Origin: Thermodesulfobacteriota bacterium | GTDB taxonomy: Bacteria; Desulfobacterota_D; UBA1144; Nemesobacterales; UBA2774 | Length of the DNA: 64,000 nt | Direction of reading: 5' to 3' | Assembly (NCBI GenBank): GCA_021604765.1 | Contig: BQJP01000004.1 | Coordinates: 62,001 to 126,000 of the forward strand | Shown here: positions 8,306 through 17,180 of the stretch, piece after piece | Layout: the number at the start of each line of letters is the position of its first letter | How positions within the stretch are numbered: the stretch's first letter is position 1 | Translations under genes and position numbers: made by a program | Notes under the pieces: generated by a model | What the model saw: only the letters and a program-made list of their open reading frames with translations | Told to the model about the DNA's origin: nothing | Databases searched by the model: none

Positions 8306-9727
8306 TTAGGCAGGTGAAATATTCTGGTTAAGGCGGAAAAGGTTCCCCGGATCATATTTTTTCTTTATTTGCCTGAGACGCTCGTAGTTAACTCCATAGG
8401 CGCGTTTTACTAGTTCCTCTCCTTCTTCATTTAACCCCGAGTGGTTAAGATAAGTTCTGCCTGACGAGAAAGATTTAAACTTATCCATATTTTCCCTAGT
8501 CCATACAATATTAGAATCTGATTCCTTAGGATCAAGCCATGCGGAGTTGAGCTCTACCCTATAGGGCGCGCTCCTGTCGCCAAAAGCCGTTTTATCCGCC
8601 GGAACCCTCATACTGGCGCCCCTTAGATCCTCGACTAAAAAGGGGATAAGTTTGGCAGGACGCTCATCAAAGGACTTAATTAACGTGTCTACCGCTTCAT
8701 CGTTAAAAGTTTCTAAATATAGTGATGTGAAATAGCAGATCATAGACCCCTGAGGTAGAGGTGAGTCGAACATGCTCTGTATTTCGGTGTATTTTTTAGG
8801 CCCGCTCAAATCGAAAAGAAGTTCCCCCATTTCCCTAAGCGGTTTTATGAAACGCCCCCCTTCCTCAACAGTTCCGCAGTGAACACCAGCCAACATAATT
8901 GCGTCCTTGCCTTGTATCTCTTCGGGGAAGATATCAAACTCAGGCACCGTCATCATTATAAGCAAGCTTGAAAATTCATCAGGTGCTTGAGTCACAAAAT
9001 CCCGCCATTGGGCAATAATACTCTTCGCATTCTCAGCCGGGTACATAGGGCCACAGAACATAAGCTCAGGACCTACCGGATGAAGACGAAATTCAAATGT
9101 AGTCACGACGCCGAAATTTCCGCTCCCTCCTCGTACAGCCCAAAACAGATCCTCATTCTCACTTACACTAGCATGACGAAATTGTCCATCAGCGGTAACT
9201 ATATCCACAGAAAGAAGGTTATCTATGCTAAAGCCGTATTTACCTCTTAGCCATCCAAAACCGGCGCCGAGTGTAAGGCCGGCGACACCAGTGTCTGATA
9301 CAATCCCTCCAGGAGCCGCCAATCCATATTCCTGAGTGGCTTTATCCATCTCTCCCAAAAGAGTGCCTCCTCCTACACGCGCTGTTCTAGCTTCCGGATC
9401 AACTTGAACATCATTCATAGGTCTTAAGTCAATTGTAATGCCGCCCTCGGAAAGGCATTTGCCGGCAACACTGTGACCTCCTCCTTTTACAGCCAGGAGG
9501 ATGTTATTATCGCGTGCGAAATTCACGGTTTTTACTACATCATCCACTGTGATCGTGCGCACTATTAAGGCAGGCTTTATATTGAACATCCCGTTATAAA
9601 TTACTCTAGCCTCATCGTAATCGGATTCACCCTCGCTTAGAACTTCGCACTGAATACTATTTTTAAATGCTTTGATCAAAGCATCATCTATAGTTTTTCG
9701 AGATCCTTCAAGAGTCGCCATCTTCAT
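8306..9727 (-). CDS. FAD-linked oxidase, berberine-bridge (BBE) type
   Basis: 473 residues. An FAD_binding_4 (PCMH) domain with KGGGHSVAGK is followed by a C-terminal BBE segment (YDPGNLFRLNQNI). His85 in GGGH is the position used for covalent FAD attachment in 6-hydroxynicotine oxidase-like enzymes. The second, cysteinyl site of plant BBEs is not evident. Members oxidise alcohols, amines or sugars with O2; the substrate here is unknown. The codons are more G+C-rich than in neighbouring housekeeping genes. Confidence 0.9.
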   Translation of the reverse strand: MKMATLEGSRKTIDDALIKAFKNSIQCEVLSEGESDYDEARVIYNGMFNIKPALIVRTITVDDVVKTVNFARDNNILLAVKGGGHSVAGKCLSEGGITIDLRPMNDVQVDPEARTARVGGGTLLGEMDKATQEYGLAAPGGIVSDTGVAGLTLGAGFGWLRGKYGFSIDNLLSVDIVTADGQFRHASVSENEDLFWAVRGGSGNFGVVTTFEFRLHPVGPELMFCGPMYPAENAKSIIAQWRDFVTQAPDEFSSLLIMMTVPEFDIFPEEIQGKDAIMLAGVHCGTVEEGGRFIKPLREMGELLFDLSGPKKYTEIQSMFDSPLPQGSMICYFTSLYLETFNDEAVDTLIKSFDERPAKLIPFLVEDLRGASMRVPADKTAFGDRSAPYRVELNSAWLDPKESDSNIVWTRENMDKFKSFSSGRTYLNHSGLNEEGEELVKRAYGVNYERLRQIKKKYDPGNLFRLNQNISPA

Positions 9728-9777
9728 AGGAATATATCCCTCCGATATGAGATGTTTATAACATAACAGAAAAAGAA

Positions 9778-9817
9778 AACCCGCTCTACCTTATTTGTGC
9801 ATAAGTTAGAACGGGTT
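9778..9817 (-). terminator. Terminator after the LLM oxidoreductase gene
   Basis: A long stem, AACCCG...CGGGTT with inner CTTAT/ATAAG pairing, is followed on the minus strand by TTTTCTTTTT. It separates the LLM gene from the FAD oxidase gene downstream. Confidence 0.8.
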
Positions 9818-9848
9818 GTTTATATTTTAAGTTTTATTTCTTTAAAGA

Positions 9849-10787
9849 TTATCCCGAATAAGCAGCTACTGTGTGTTCCATAACTTCTACATTACTCTGC
9901 TTTCCTGCGGCTCCGGGAACAATAATCGGGAGATCAACACCTGCGTCTCTGAACTCATCAAGCTTGGCGCGGCAGCGGTCTGCTGGCCCTACAAGCGCAA
10001 CAGCATCCAGCATCTCCGGTGTAAATACATCGGCAGGCTTCTCCCCTGCCCTTACCTTATCAATTGCTTCTTCGTATCCATTATTAATCATAAGCCTCTG
10101 ATAGAACGGGAAGTTTAAATATGGAGAGAACCCTCTTATTCCTGCTTTCTGAGCAAGCTCAAGATCGTCTGATACGATTGAAGGAATGCCGAGGGTAATA
10201 TCTACCTCAGACGGATCACGCCCAGCGGCTTTTGCGCCTTCTTCAACATATCCTCTTAATTCGGTCACGTATTCAACCGTTGCCATATAGGGCATAAGTC
10301 CATCAGCTACTTCTCCCGCAAGATTAGCGGCTCCTTTCGTTAAACCCGCAATATATACGGGTACTTTAGGAAGATCACGCTTTAGTGTTAACTGTGGGGC
10401 TGTACCATCCATAAAAGCTTTTACCTGCCCGACATAATCCCTCATAGTATCAACGGGGTCACCCATTTCAATTTCATAACGCGCGTTTACCGGCTTGTGA
10501 CTAACTCCAAGCCCAAGCATCATCTTGCCGCCAGTGATTTCCTGGATTGTAAGGGCTTCAGCTGCTGCCATGACGGCTTGGCGCATATAAATATTAGTAA
10601 TCCACGTTCCTACTTTAATATTTGAAGTAGCTTCGGCAAAAACCTGTGCATTTGTTAGTGCGCTAAACGGTGGAACCTCAGGTGAAAGGATAGCTTCAAA
10701 CCCTGCCCCTTCGGCTAACCTCGCAAGCGCTCGTAAATCGTCAACACTGCATCCCCAAACTGGTGAAATAGTTGCTATTCTAGACAT
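9849..10787 (-). CDS. LLM-class flavin-dependent oxidoreductase
   Basis: 312 residues, a bacterial luciferase-like TIM barrel. Recognisable segments are the N-terminal SPVWG...LARLAEGAGFEAILSPE, GTWITNIYMRQAVMAAAEALT, GGKMMLGLGVSHKPVN and VYIAGLTKGAANLAGEVADGLMP, typical of F420/FMN-dependent family members. Whether it uses F420 or FMN cannot be settled. It starts 23 nt after the radical SAM gene, so the two are probably co-transcribed. It shares the raised G+C of this block. Confidence 0.88.
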   Translation of the reverse strand: MSRIATISPVWGCSVDDLRALARLAEGAGFEAILSPEVPPFSALTNAQVFAEATSNIKVGTWITNIYMRQAVMAAAEALTIQEITGGKMMLGLGVSHKPVNARYEIEMGDPVDTMRDYVGQVKAFMDGTAPQLTLKRDLPKVPVYIAGLTKGAANLAGEVADGLMPYMATVEYVTELRGYVEEGAKAAGRDPSEVDITLGIPSIVSDDLELAQKAGIRGFSPYLNFPFYQRLMINNGYEEAIDKVRAGEKPADVFTPEMLDAVALVGPADRCRAKLDEFRDAGVDLPIIVPGAAGKQSNVEVMEHTVAAYSG

Positions 10788-10810
10788 TTAACCACTCCTT
10801 TAATGAATTT

Positions 10811-11707
10811 TTAATATTGATTTATAACGTCTCTATAATAATCAGGTCTAAGCAATGATTCATCTCCACTATTTAGAACGGCCCTAATTTGTGAAAGAAC
10901 TTCCTCTTTGTCCTCTGGAAATTTAGCTTTAATCGGCAGATAGTTTGAAATGTGATTGGAGAAGAAATGTCCGTCTGTGAGTTCAGTATTATCTACTAGA
11001 ACTTCAAGCTCTTTTATGATCTGAAATTTGTTCGGAAGCTCAAATTCGCCGCGCTGCATCTCCTCATATAGCGGAGCGCCCGGTCGTACCTGAAGGGAAA
11101 GCGCGCCTACGTATTCAGGATCAGCTCCGGTTAGCAATTTGCCTGTGGCCTCTGCATGCTCAAGGCTCCTGTCAGTTCCGCCCATGCCGAGCAGCACCAT
11201 TGCTGAGTTCATAATCCCTGCTTCCTTTAGCATTTTAGACGCTCTAACAGTTTCTTCATGATTTGCGCCCTTCTTAATTCTTTCGAGCACTATGTCATCA
11301 CCACTTTCAAAGCCTATATACACCATATCTAGACCATGGTCTTTTAATTCTTTTAAGTTTGGAACTCCCTGTCGCAATATGTCACCGACATTTGCGTACA
11401 TCCGAATCCTTTCAATGCCTGGGTTCTTATCCTTTAGGTAATCCAATATCTCAATTAACTTGCTCTTAGATAAAACCAGCGCATTTCCGTCAGCGATGAA
11501 CACTCTGTCATCTATTAGCGCTGCTTCAGTCGCTGTATCTATTATTGATTTGATCTCATCCATCGGGCGGACGCGGAACTTCTGCTCTTCCTTACGGTAC
11601 ATAGCGCAATATGTACAGCTGTTATGTGAGCATCCGATTGTTGCCTGAAGAATAAAACTTTTGGCCTCGCTTGGGGGCCTGAAGAATGGATTTATGTACT
11701 CAATCAC
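10811..11707 (-). CDS. Radical SAM protein (COG1032 type)
   Basis: 298 residues. The cluster-binding motif GCSHNSCTYCAMY gives Cys26, Cys31 and Cys34, the C-x4-C-x2-C spacing of this subgroup. The motif VYIGFESGDD follows the barrel strands. The protein ends with a short helical tail and has no extra Cys-rich domain. The substrate is unknown. It leads the LLM gene in a probable two-gene unit, so the two may act in one pathway. G+C content is raised compared with flanks. Confidence 0.88.
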   Translation of the reverse strand: MIEYINPFFRPPSEAKSFILQATIGCSHNSCTYCAMYRKEEQKFRVRPMDEIKSIIDTATEAALIDDRVFIADGNALVLSKSKLIEILDYLKDKNPGIERIRMYANVGDILRQGVPNLKELKDHGLDMVYIGFESGDDIVLERIKKGANHEETVRASKMLKEAGIMNSAMVLLGMGGTDRSLEHAEATGKLLTGADPEYVGALSLQVRPGAPLYEEMQRGEFELPNKFQIIKELEVLVDNTELTDGHFFSNHISNYLPIKAKFPEDKEEVLSQIRAVLNSGDESLLRPDYYRDVINQY

Positions 11708-11758
11708 ACCATATAAAGTAACAAATACAGGGATATTTGCAAATTTACCACAAAATCC

Positions 11759-11786
11759 TTTACAAAATATGATGAGTTGTTATAAT
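11759..11786 (+). promoter_or_regulatory. Sigma-70 promoter giving a near-leaderless mRNA
   Basis: TTTACA (11759-11764), a 16-bp spacer and a perfect TATAAT (11781-11786). The expected transcription start is around 11793, only about 4 nt before the ATG at 11797. No Shine-Dalgarno sequence precedes that ATG, as expected for a leaderless transcript. Confidence 0.65.
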
Positions 11787-11796
11787 TTCTGCCACT

Positions 11797-11949
11797 ATGA
11801 GCGAAGAACAGAAAAAATCACCGCTAGAGCTAGAACCACACGAGAAAGAAGCATTCTGGTATATACTAGGTGTGCCTATTTTAATAGCATCAATCGTAAT
11901 ACTTGCGTTGCTTACCCACTTAGTGCTATCACCTGGAAATGCTGGTTAG
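11797..11949 (+). CDS. Small single-span membrane protein (50 aa)
   Basis: 50 residues. The N-terminus is hydrophilic (MSEEQKKSPLELEPHEKEAF) and is followed by one hydrophobic helix (WYILGVPILIASIVILALLTHLVL) and a short SPGNAG tail. There is no ribosome binding site, but an excellent promoter places the transcription start a few bases from the ATG. It lies between divergently placed genes and overlaps the 3' end of the convergent 11946-12440 gene by 4 bp. No family is recognised. A longer frame here (11661-11996) has no comparable support. Confidence 0.6.
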   Translation: MSEEQKKSPLELEPHEKEAFWYILGVPILIASIVILALLTHLVLSPGNAG

Positions 11950-12440
11950 CTAACAACCCACTTAATCAGGAGTGCTACTATATCGTAAGGGTCTAACACA
12001 CCCCCGGCATTGTCTTTATATTGATATTCTTGGTCTTTTTTAGAAAAAGAAACCTTCAATAACTGATTTACCTTAGAGGAACTATTATTGTTCCTATCAA
12101 AACTTCTAGTTTTACCAATTACCGTAATAATTCGCGGGTCCTCATCAAAAAATATAACTAGCTTAGTTGGGGAAATAATACAAAAGCCCGCTCTCCTTCC
12201 CGGAATCTCCAAAAACATTTCCAGAAATTCTTTAGGAAGTTTATAAACATTAAGTATGTCGGTCGTAGAATTTGCGTTATAGATATCGACAGCTTCTTTG
12301 GATATTGAAAAGAAATGTTCTATTACTTCTATATATTCTTTGTCTTCCGAGCTATGTTGAAACGTCTGAGGCTTATAATTATCTTGGTCCTGACGATTTT
12401 TGGCAATCTGTATTATCTCATTTTTAAAATCTTTATTCAT
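11946..12440 (-). CDS. Hypothetical protein
   Basis: 164 residues, no signal peptide or membrane segment. It has an N-terminal charged helix and a mixed alpha/beta body (GRRAGFCIISPTKLVIFFDEDPRIITVIGKTRSF) that looks like a small soluble domain. It starts 5 nt after the FAD oxidoreductase gene, so the two are very likely co-transcribed and possibly linked in function. No family recognised. Confidence 0.7.
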   Translation of the reverse strand: MNKDFKNEIIQIAKNRQDQDNYKPQTFQHSSEDKEYIEVIEHFFSISKEAVDIYNANSTTDILNVYKLPKEFLEMFLEIPGRRAGFCIISPTKLVIFFDEDPRIITVIGKTRSFDRNNNSSSKVNQLLKVSFSKKDQEYQYKDNAGGVLDPYDIVALLIKWVVS

Positions 12441-12445
12441 ATTCT

Positions 12446-13699
12446 TTAGTAATCTGGGTTCTTAAGTTCTTTGAGTAGGCTCATTAAGTCTCCCCTGGAA
12501 TCGCTAAAAACATCTTTATAATATACCAATGAACTCTCACCCAATTCTATTAGCTCCCTAACAGCTCTGATGTCTTTACCACCGGGTTTTATTAATGATG
12601 CTCCGACAAGTTTGCCGTCTTTAAAGGAAAAAGAGCCTTCTGGTTCATCGGTGTCACCTCTGATTATGTGCTCGTCACCATATTGCAAGCCTCCAACAAA
12701 CATTAACATGTTTCCGAAAATCTCTGTGTCGTAAGCCGTTACTTGTGAAAATGCTTCATGCGTTCCTGCCATGTTTCTGCCAGCAGTGCGCCCTTGAAAT
12801 TGAGCGCTTTCAATATGACCAGTTAGGTGCGTAATCCCCAAAATGAGGTCATTAAACTCCGCCACATCACCTGCTGCATAAATATCTGGAATATTAGTTT
12901 CCAAATATTCATTTACGAGTAAACCTTCTCTAATATTAAGACCTGAGTTTTGCAAAAAATCCGTATTTAATCTGATACCAATTCCAACGCCGAACAAATC
13001 TCCTTCTAACACTTCTCCACTTTCAGTTCTTACTGAACTTGTCAGGCTCTTTTCTCCTACAAATTCAACCACTTTCTGCTCAGGGTAAATAGATACTCCA
13101 TTCTCTTCTAATAGCTTGCTAAAATAATTGCCAATTTCCTCTGGAATAAGATTTTGCCAAGGGTATTTTTCCATCATCAGCAACTTGACTGATAGACCCA
13201 GCTCTCTTAACGCTGCGGCAAGCTCAATACCTATAAAACTGCCCCCTATTACAACAGCCTCTTTTGCGCTTTCTGCAGCAGCCTTTATTTTCTTTGCGTC
13301 ATCAAGCGTTCTTAGATAATAAATTCTTCTTAGATCACTACCAGGGATGTTAAATTTGAGTGGAGATCCTCCTGTGCAAATTAAGAGTTTCTCATATAAA
13401 ATCTCATCCCCATTTTCAAGTTTTACTGTTTTGTTTTCTGTATTAAGACAAGAAGCGACATTGTCATTAATAAAAGTAACTCCGTTACTTTCGTAAAAAT
13501 CCTCTTTTACTGTAAAGATTTTATCTTTCGGATAACGGCCCTGGATAAAACCTTTGGATAAAAGCGGGAGAGAGTATGTTCTGTAAGGCTCTTTGCCGAC
13601 AATTGTGATATCCCCTTCTTTATCTTCCTGCCTTATACCACGCACAGCCCAGCTAGATGCAGCACCTGTGCCAAGAACTAAATATTTAGTTTTAGTCAT
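12446..13699 (-). CDS. FAD-dependent NAD(P) oxidoreductase (pyridine nucleotide-disulfide family)
   Basis: 417 residues. The first Rossmann motif is VLGTGAASSWAVRGI (about 8-22) and the second VVIGGSFIGIELAAALRELG (about 147-166). The FAD-closing motif is IPDIYAAGDVAEF. The layout resembles rubredoxin/ferredoxin reductases and NADH oxidases. A C-terminal domain contains DTEIFGNMLMFVGG. No redox-active CxxxxC is seen, so it is probably an electron-transfer reductase. It is first in a two-gene unit with the hypothetical protein at 11946-12440. Confidence 0.88.
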   Translation of the reverse strand: MTKTKYLVLGTGAASSWAVRGIRQEDKEGDITIVGKEPYRTYSLPLLSKGFIQGRYPKDKIFTVKEDFYESNGVTFINDNVASCLNTENKTVKLENGDEILYEKLLICTGGSPLKFNIPGSDLRRIYYLRTLDDAKKIKAAAESAKEAVVIGGSFIGIELAAALRELGLSVKLLMMEKYPWQNLIPEEIGNYFSKLLEENGVSIYPEQKVVEFVGEKSLTSSVRTESGEVLEGDLFGVGIGIRLNTDFLQNSGLNIREGLLVNEYLETNIPDIYAAGDVAEFNDLILGITHLTGHIESAQFQGRTAGRNMAGTHEAFSQVTAYDTEIFGNMLMFVGGLQYGDEHIIRGDTDEPEGSFSFKDGKLVGASLIKPGGKDIRAVRELIELGESSLVYYKDVFSDSRGDLMSLLKELKNPDY

Positions 13700-13754
13700 C
13701 GAGCTTATTATAATCGCTCAATAGAGCAGGTAAAGAAGCTATACATGAGAAAGA

Positions 13755-13792
13755 AAAGGGACATAGATCAATTAGTTGACCAATGCCCCTTT
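13755..13792 (-). terminator. Strong hairpin terminator after the large lipoprotein gene
   Basis: On the minus strand AAAGGGG...CCCTTT pair, with inner GGTCAA/TTGATC and a CTAA loop. It starts 23 nt after the stop of 13815-15110. A-rich and T-rich tracts on both sides would let it work in either direction. Confidence 0.8.
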
Positions 13793-13814
13793 TTAAACAT
13801 TTTCAGTATCATAA

Positions 13815-15110
13815 TTATTTACATTTCAATTGTGTTGTTATTCTCTGTCCAACTGCAGATTGCCCTTTGCTTTCACAATTTTTTTGGTCATAGGAAAAAC
13901 CCAATAACCATTCGGAGTCGGATTGAGCATTCTTCATATCATTTGAGTCTGCATCGCGTCCTCTTTCCCCATTCGGATTTACGGTTACTGACCACTCAAA
14001 TTCGCCATTCTCTTCATCCGGATTGGCAAGATGTGTAACACATTCCACAGATACATTGCCATCAGGACTGGTAACAGGAGCACATTCCTTCCAATCAGAG
14101 TCATCGTCACCCACATTTCCTACAGAACAGACTTCCTGCATTTTTGTACCTTGAATATCCTGTACACCATCACACTCTTCCCATTCTTCGGAATCCTTGA
14201 TATCTTCACTTTGTTCATCGCCTTTTGCCAAATCGTTTTTTGATATCAAGGTAACATCAGGTTCACAAAGACCTCTGAATTTGTCGCACATAAGTTTTTC
14301 TTTTATAACCGGGCTCAGGTCCTCCGGATCATCAGGACTTGGGTCTATTGGGTCCGTCGGGTTACCCGGATCAGGAGTGCCCAGGACTATCTCAAAAGGA
14401 CAGAAGTCTTCTATACAAGAAGCCAGATTAGCAACTACCGCTTCTACCTGATCAGGTGCTGGATATACCAGTCTTGGATCAACACCAGGCTGGGCGCCTA
14501 CCGCAGGAGTGCATAATATCTCTGTAAGTGAGTCTACTGTAGCTGATCCACTGCCCGAATCATCTCCGCCCTGCCCTCCGCCTGAATCACCTTCAGGTCC
14601 TCCACTGGGATCTCCACCAGGTCCGCTTGAGCCAGGCCCTGAATCGGCCTTTTTACATAAAACCCATGAATCAATGTCATCAATAGGCGACGGGTCTGTA
14701 TGAGACGGTCCTCCTTGAGGCACACTTGCACATTCCATATCAACCTTGTAATCAATATCCAGCGCTTCAGGCTCCGTCTGGGCGATTTTCCCCAGTTTTA
14801 TACACGCCTGGTTAATGTTCTCACGTTTCTCCTTCGCGAGAATCTTTTTAACCTCTTCCATCCAGTCATAGAAACTGGCTGAACCAATTACTATAGTTTG
14901 AGAACCATCAGTATCACTAGGAACCAATACTTGAGTAGCACTACCTTCTAGACTACCGGAGCTAGGACTTTGAAAAACAACAACGCCCTTTCTTGGCTTT
15001 AGAGTCTGTTTTTCCCGCTCTTGATCAGGCGCCGGTTTCATAGCACACGATATAAGGATCATAGGCACAACTAAAAGAAATAAAGAAAGATATGAACATC
15101 TACTTTGCAT
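13815..15110 (-). CDS. Large lipoprotein of unknown function
   Basis: 431 residues. The signal peptide ends in a lipobox (LISC, Cys22). A basic N-terminal stretch is followed by a predicted helical segment with an EEVKKILAKEKRENINQACIK core, then a Gly/Ser/Pro/Asp-rich linker (around 155-195), a Pro/Asp-rich linker (around 250-275) and an acidic, Cys-containing C-terminal part. The composition suggests an extended, disulfide-containing surface or periplasmic protein. No known domain was recognised. It is flanked by its own terminator and a long upstream gap. Confidence 0.75.
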   Translation of the reverse strand: MQSRCSYLSLFLLVVPMILISCAMKPAPDQEREKQTLKPRKGVVVFQSPSSGSLEGSATQVLVPSDTDGSQTIVIGSASFYDWMEEVKKILAKEKRENINQACIKLGKIAQTEPEALDIDYKVDMECASVPQGGPSHTDPSPIDDIDSWVLCKKADSGPGSSGPGGDPSGGPEGDSGGGQGGDDSGSGSATVDSLTEILCTPAVGAQPGVDPRLVYPAPDQVEAVVANLASCIEDFCPFEIVLGTPDPGNPTDPIDPSPDDPEDLSPVIKEKLMCDKFRGLCEPDVTLISKNDLAKGDEQSEDIKDSEEWEECDGVQDIQGTKMQEVCSVGNVGDDDSDWKECAPVTSPDGNVSVECVTHLANPDEENGEFEWSVTVNPNGERGRDADSNDMKNAQSDSEWLLGFSYDQKNCESKGQSAVGQRITTQLKCK

Positions 15111-15494
15111 AACAACCCTCCTTTAATAATTTTTGAATACTATCAATAACAGCGGAGTTTTGCCGGTAGTTGATTAATAAAATTATAAAAAGAAGAAGCG
15201 TAAACTCTCTTCGTTGTAACCAGCTATTCCAGGTCTACTTGCCGCCATTTAGACCTATAATTTGTAGTCCCATCTCTAAGTTGAACTATCTTCTCTCACA
15301 AGATAGTTATTTCCCATACTAACATATATATAAACAACCAAGAAGCTCCATTTAATCTATAAGAATTAGGATATCTTTTAGAAATTAAAGATGCAGGAAA
15401 CAACTCACTATTAAGATTGTATTAATTCCCTTGACTGATTAATTATAGTTGATATCTTAATTATATAATCTAAATCGTCTAAGGAGGCGTAAAC
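15111..15494. other. Intergenic gap with an unexplained hairpin
   Basis: A 384-bp gap between divergent genes. It holds a perfect 9-bp inverted repeat AACTATCTT / AAGATAGTT with a 7-nt loop (15284-15308) and a weaker AGGTCT/AGACCT pair upstream. Near the right end, TTGACT (15431-15436) with TATCTT 16 bp later, and TATAAT at 15464, are candidate promoter elements for hflX. No convincing small gene was found. Confidence 0.4.
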
Positions 15495-17174
15495 ATACCA
15501 AAAATCTACGGAAAGACATCAGGTCTAACCAGAAGTGAAATAAGTAATCTTGAAAGGCTCTACAGAAGAAAAATCCCTCCCAAAGAAATTATTACCCTCG
15601 AATTAGCCAGAACACTTACGAATTTTTCACACGAAATAAAAAAAGGGATATCCCTGCTTATAGATAGAAAGGGAAAAGTAAGAGTTATATTTCTGGGAGA
15701 CTGCCACGAGTTTCCGTTTGACGAATTATTAGGAAGATCCAGAGAAGCCAAGTTCAGACTCAGAGGATATAGACTAATTCATACTCATCTTAAAAATCCT
15801 GAGTTTTCACAACCCGACTTAGTAACACTTCTTAATGAAAGACTGGACATGATAGGTCTTCTAGAAGTAAAGAATGAAGGAGCGCCTGGAAAATTCCAGC
15901 TTGCATACATTCTCCCTCCTAACCCACAGGAGAAAAAATGGGAAATCACAAACTACCATGATTTGGGACAAGTTGATCTATACTGTGATGAGCTCATAGA
16001 AGATATAGAAAACGAACTTCGTAGAGGCTACTATGAGCACGGAGGAGAACGAGATAAAGAAGGGGTGCTATTAGTAGGGTTCTCTACAACATATAGATCA
16101 GAGGCAGAGGAATCCATAAAAGAGCTTAAATCGCTTGCAATATCCGCAAATAAAGCAGTGCTCGACAGCACAGTTCAGACAAGAAAGAAAATAGACCCTA
16201 GATACTTAATAGGAAAGGGAAAAATTAACGAAGTTATTCTAACAGCGAAGCATGTTGGGGCTGAGAAGATTATTTTTGATGTGGAGCTTAGCCCAGCCCA
16301 AGTTAAAGCCATATCTGATGAGACGAATTTAGAAGTTCAAGACCGAACCCAACTCATACTTGAGATATTCGCTAAACACGCAATTACGAGCGAAGGAAAA
16401 CTGCAGGTTAAACTTGCTCAGCTCAAATACAACTTACCTCGACTTGTTGGTCAAGGAGTGGACCTCTCTCAGCTAGGAGGAGGAATTGGGACAAGAGGTC
16501 CTGGTGAAATGAAGCTCGAAGAACAAAGAAGAACTTTTAGAAAACAGATAGATCTATTAGAGAAGCAAATTGACAACATTAGCAAGCGAAGAGAGCATAC
16601 GCGGAAGAAAAGATATGATACAGGAATTCCAACCGTAACGTTCATAGGCTATACAAATGTTGGCAAATCGACATTGTTTAACGCTCTTACAAAGAGTGGT
16701 GTGATAGTAAAGAACAAACTCTTTTCAACACTTAACCCTACTACGAGAAAGATGAGGCTGCCAAATGGAAGACAAATATTAGTAACTGACACGGTAGGAT
16801 TTATCAGTGAGCTCCCAAAAGAGCTTGTAAGCGCATTTAGAGCAACACTCGAAGAGTTAGGAGGATCATCACTTCTCATTCATGTTGCTGACGCAAGCGA
16901 CCCGATGGTTGAAGACCGTATAGAATCTGTTGAAAAAATACTCGAAGCAACAGGTTATGAATCCATACCGAGGCAAATAATTTTTAATAAATCAGATAAA
17001 GCAACACTCCCTGTTTCTAACAAACTTAGCAGAGTTTACAATGCTCCAGTTGTTTCTGCCTTGGATAAAACAAATCTTGAGGATGTACTTTCTGTATTAG
17101 AAAATCTATTAGATAAATTAGTAGAGCCGAGACTAGACGAATCAAAGGTTGAGCTTCTGCTTAACCCTGTATAA
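15495..17174 (+). CDS. hflX: GTPase HflX with apparent AUA start codon
   Basis: About 559 residues. The N-terminal region (GLTRSEISNLERLYRRKIPP, RGYRLIHTHL) is typical of longer HflX proteins and is followed by the glycine-rich GGGIGTRGPGE segment, coiled coil and G domain: GYTNVGKSTLF (G1), DTVGFI (G3), NKSD (G4). HflX splits stalled or idle ribosomes. From the in-frame stop at 15480 to the first ATG at 15849 there is no ATG, GTG or TTG. AAGGAGG (15481-15487) stands 7 nt before an ATA at 15495, exactly where family similarity begins. The start is therefore either AUA or a mutated AUG. Confidence 0.9.
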   Translation: MPKIYGKTSGLTRSEISNLERLYRRKIPPKEIITLELARTLTNFSHEIKKGISLLIDRKGKVRVIFLGDCHEFPFDELLGRSREAKFRLRGYRLIHTHLKNPEFSQPDLVTLLNERLDMIGLLEVKNEGAPGKFQLAYILPPNPQEKKWEITNYHDLGQVDLYCDELIEDIENELRRGYYEHGGERDKEGVLLVGFSTTYRSEAEESIKELKSLAISANKAVLDSTVQTRKKIDPRYLIGKGKINEVILTAKHVGAEKIIFDVELSPAQVKAISDETNLEVQDRTQLILEIFAKHAITSEGKLQVKLAQLKYNLPRLVGQGVDLSQLGGGIGTRGPGEMKLEEQRRTFRKQIDLLEKQIDNISKRREHTRKKRYDTGIPTVTFIGYTNVGKSTLFNALTKSGVIVKNKLFSTLNPTTRKMRLPNGRQILVTDTVGFISELPKELVSAFRATLEELGGSSLLIHVADASDPMVEDRIESVEKILEATGYESIPRQIIFNKSDKATLPVSNKLSRVYNAPVVSALDKTNLEDVLSVLENLLDKLVEPRLDESKVELLLNPV

Positions 17175-17180
17175 TTAAAC

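Noticed and set aside
11661-11996. A 111-codon plus-strand frame overlapping two minus-strand genes
   Set aside because: It has no ribosome binding site or domain; the 50-codon frame at 11797 in another phase has promoter and membrane-protein character.
14197-14755. Several open frames opposite the large lipoprotein gene
   Set aside because: They mirror the Gly/Pro/Asp-rich coding strand and have no ribosome binding sites; they are shadows.
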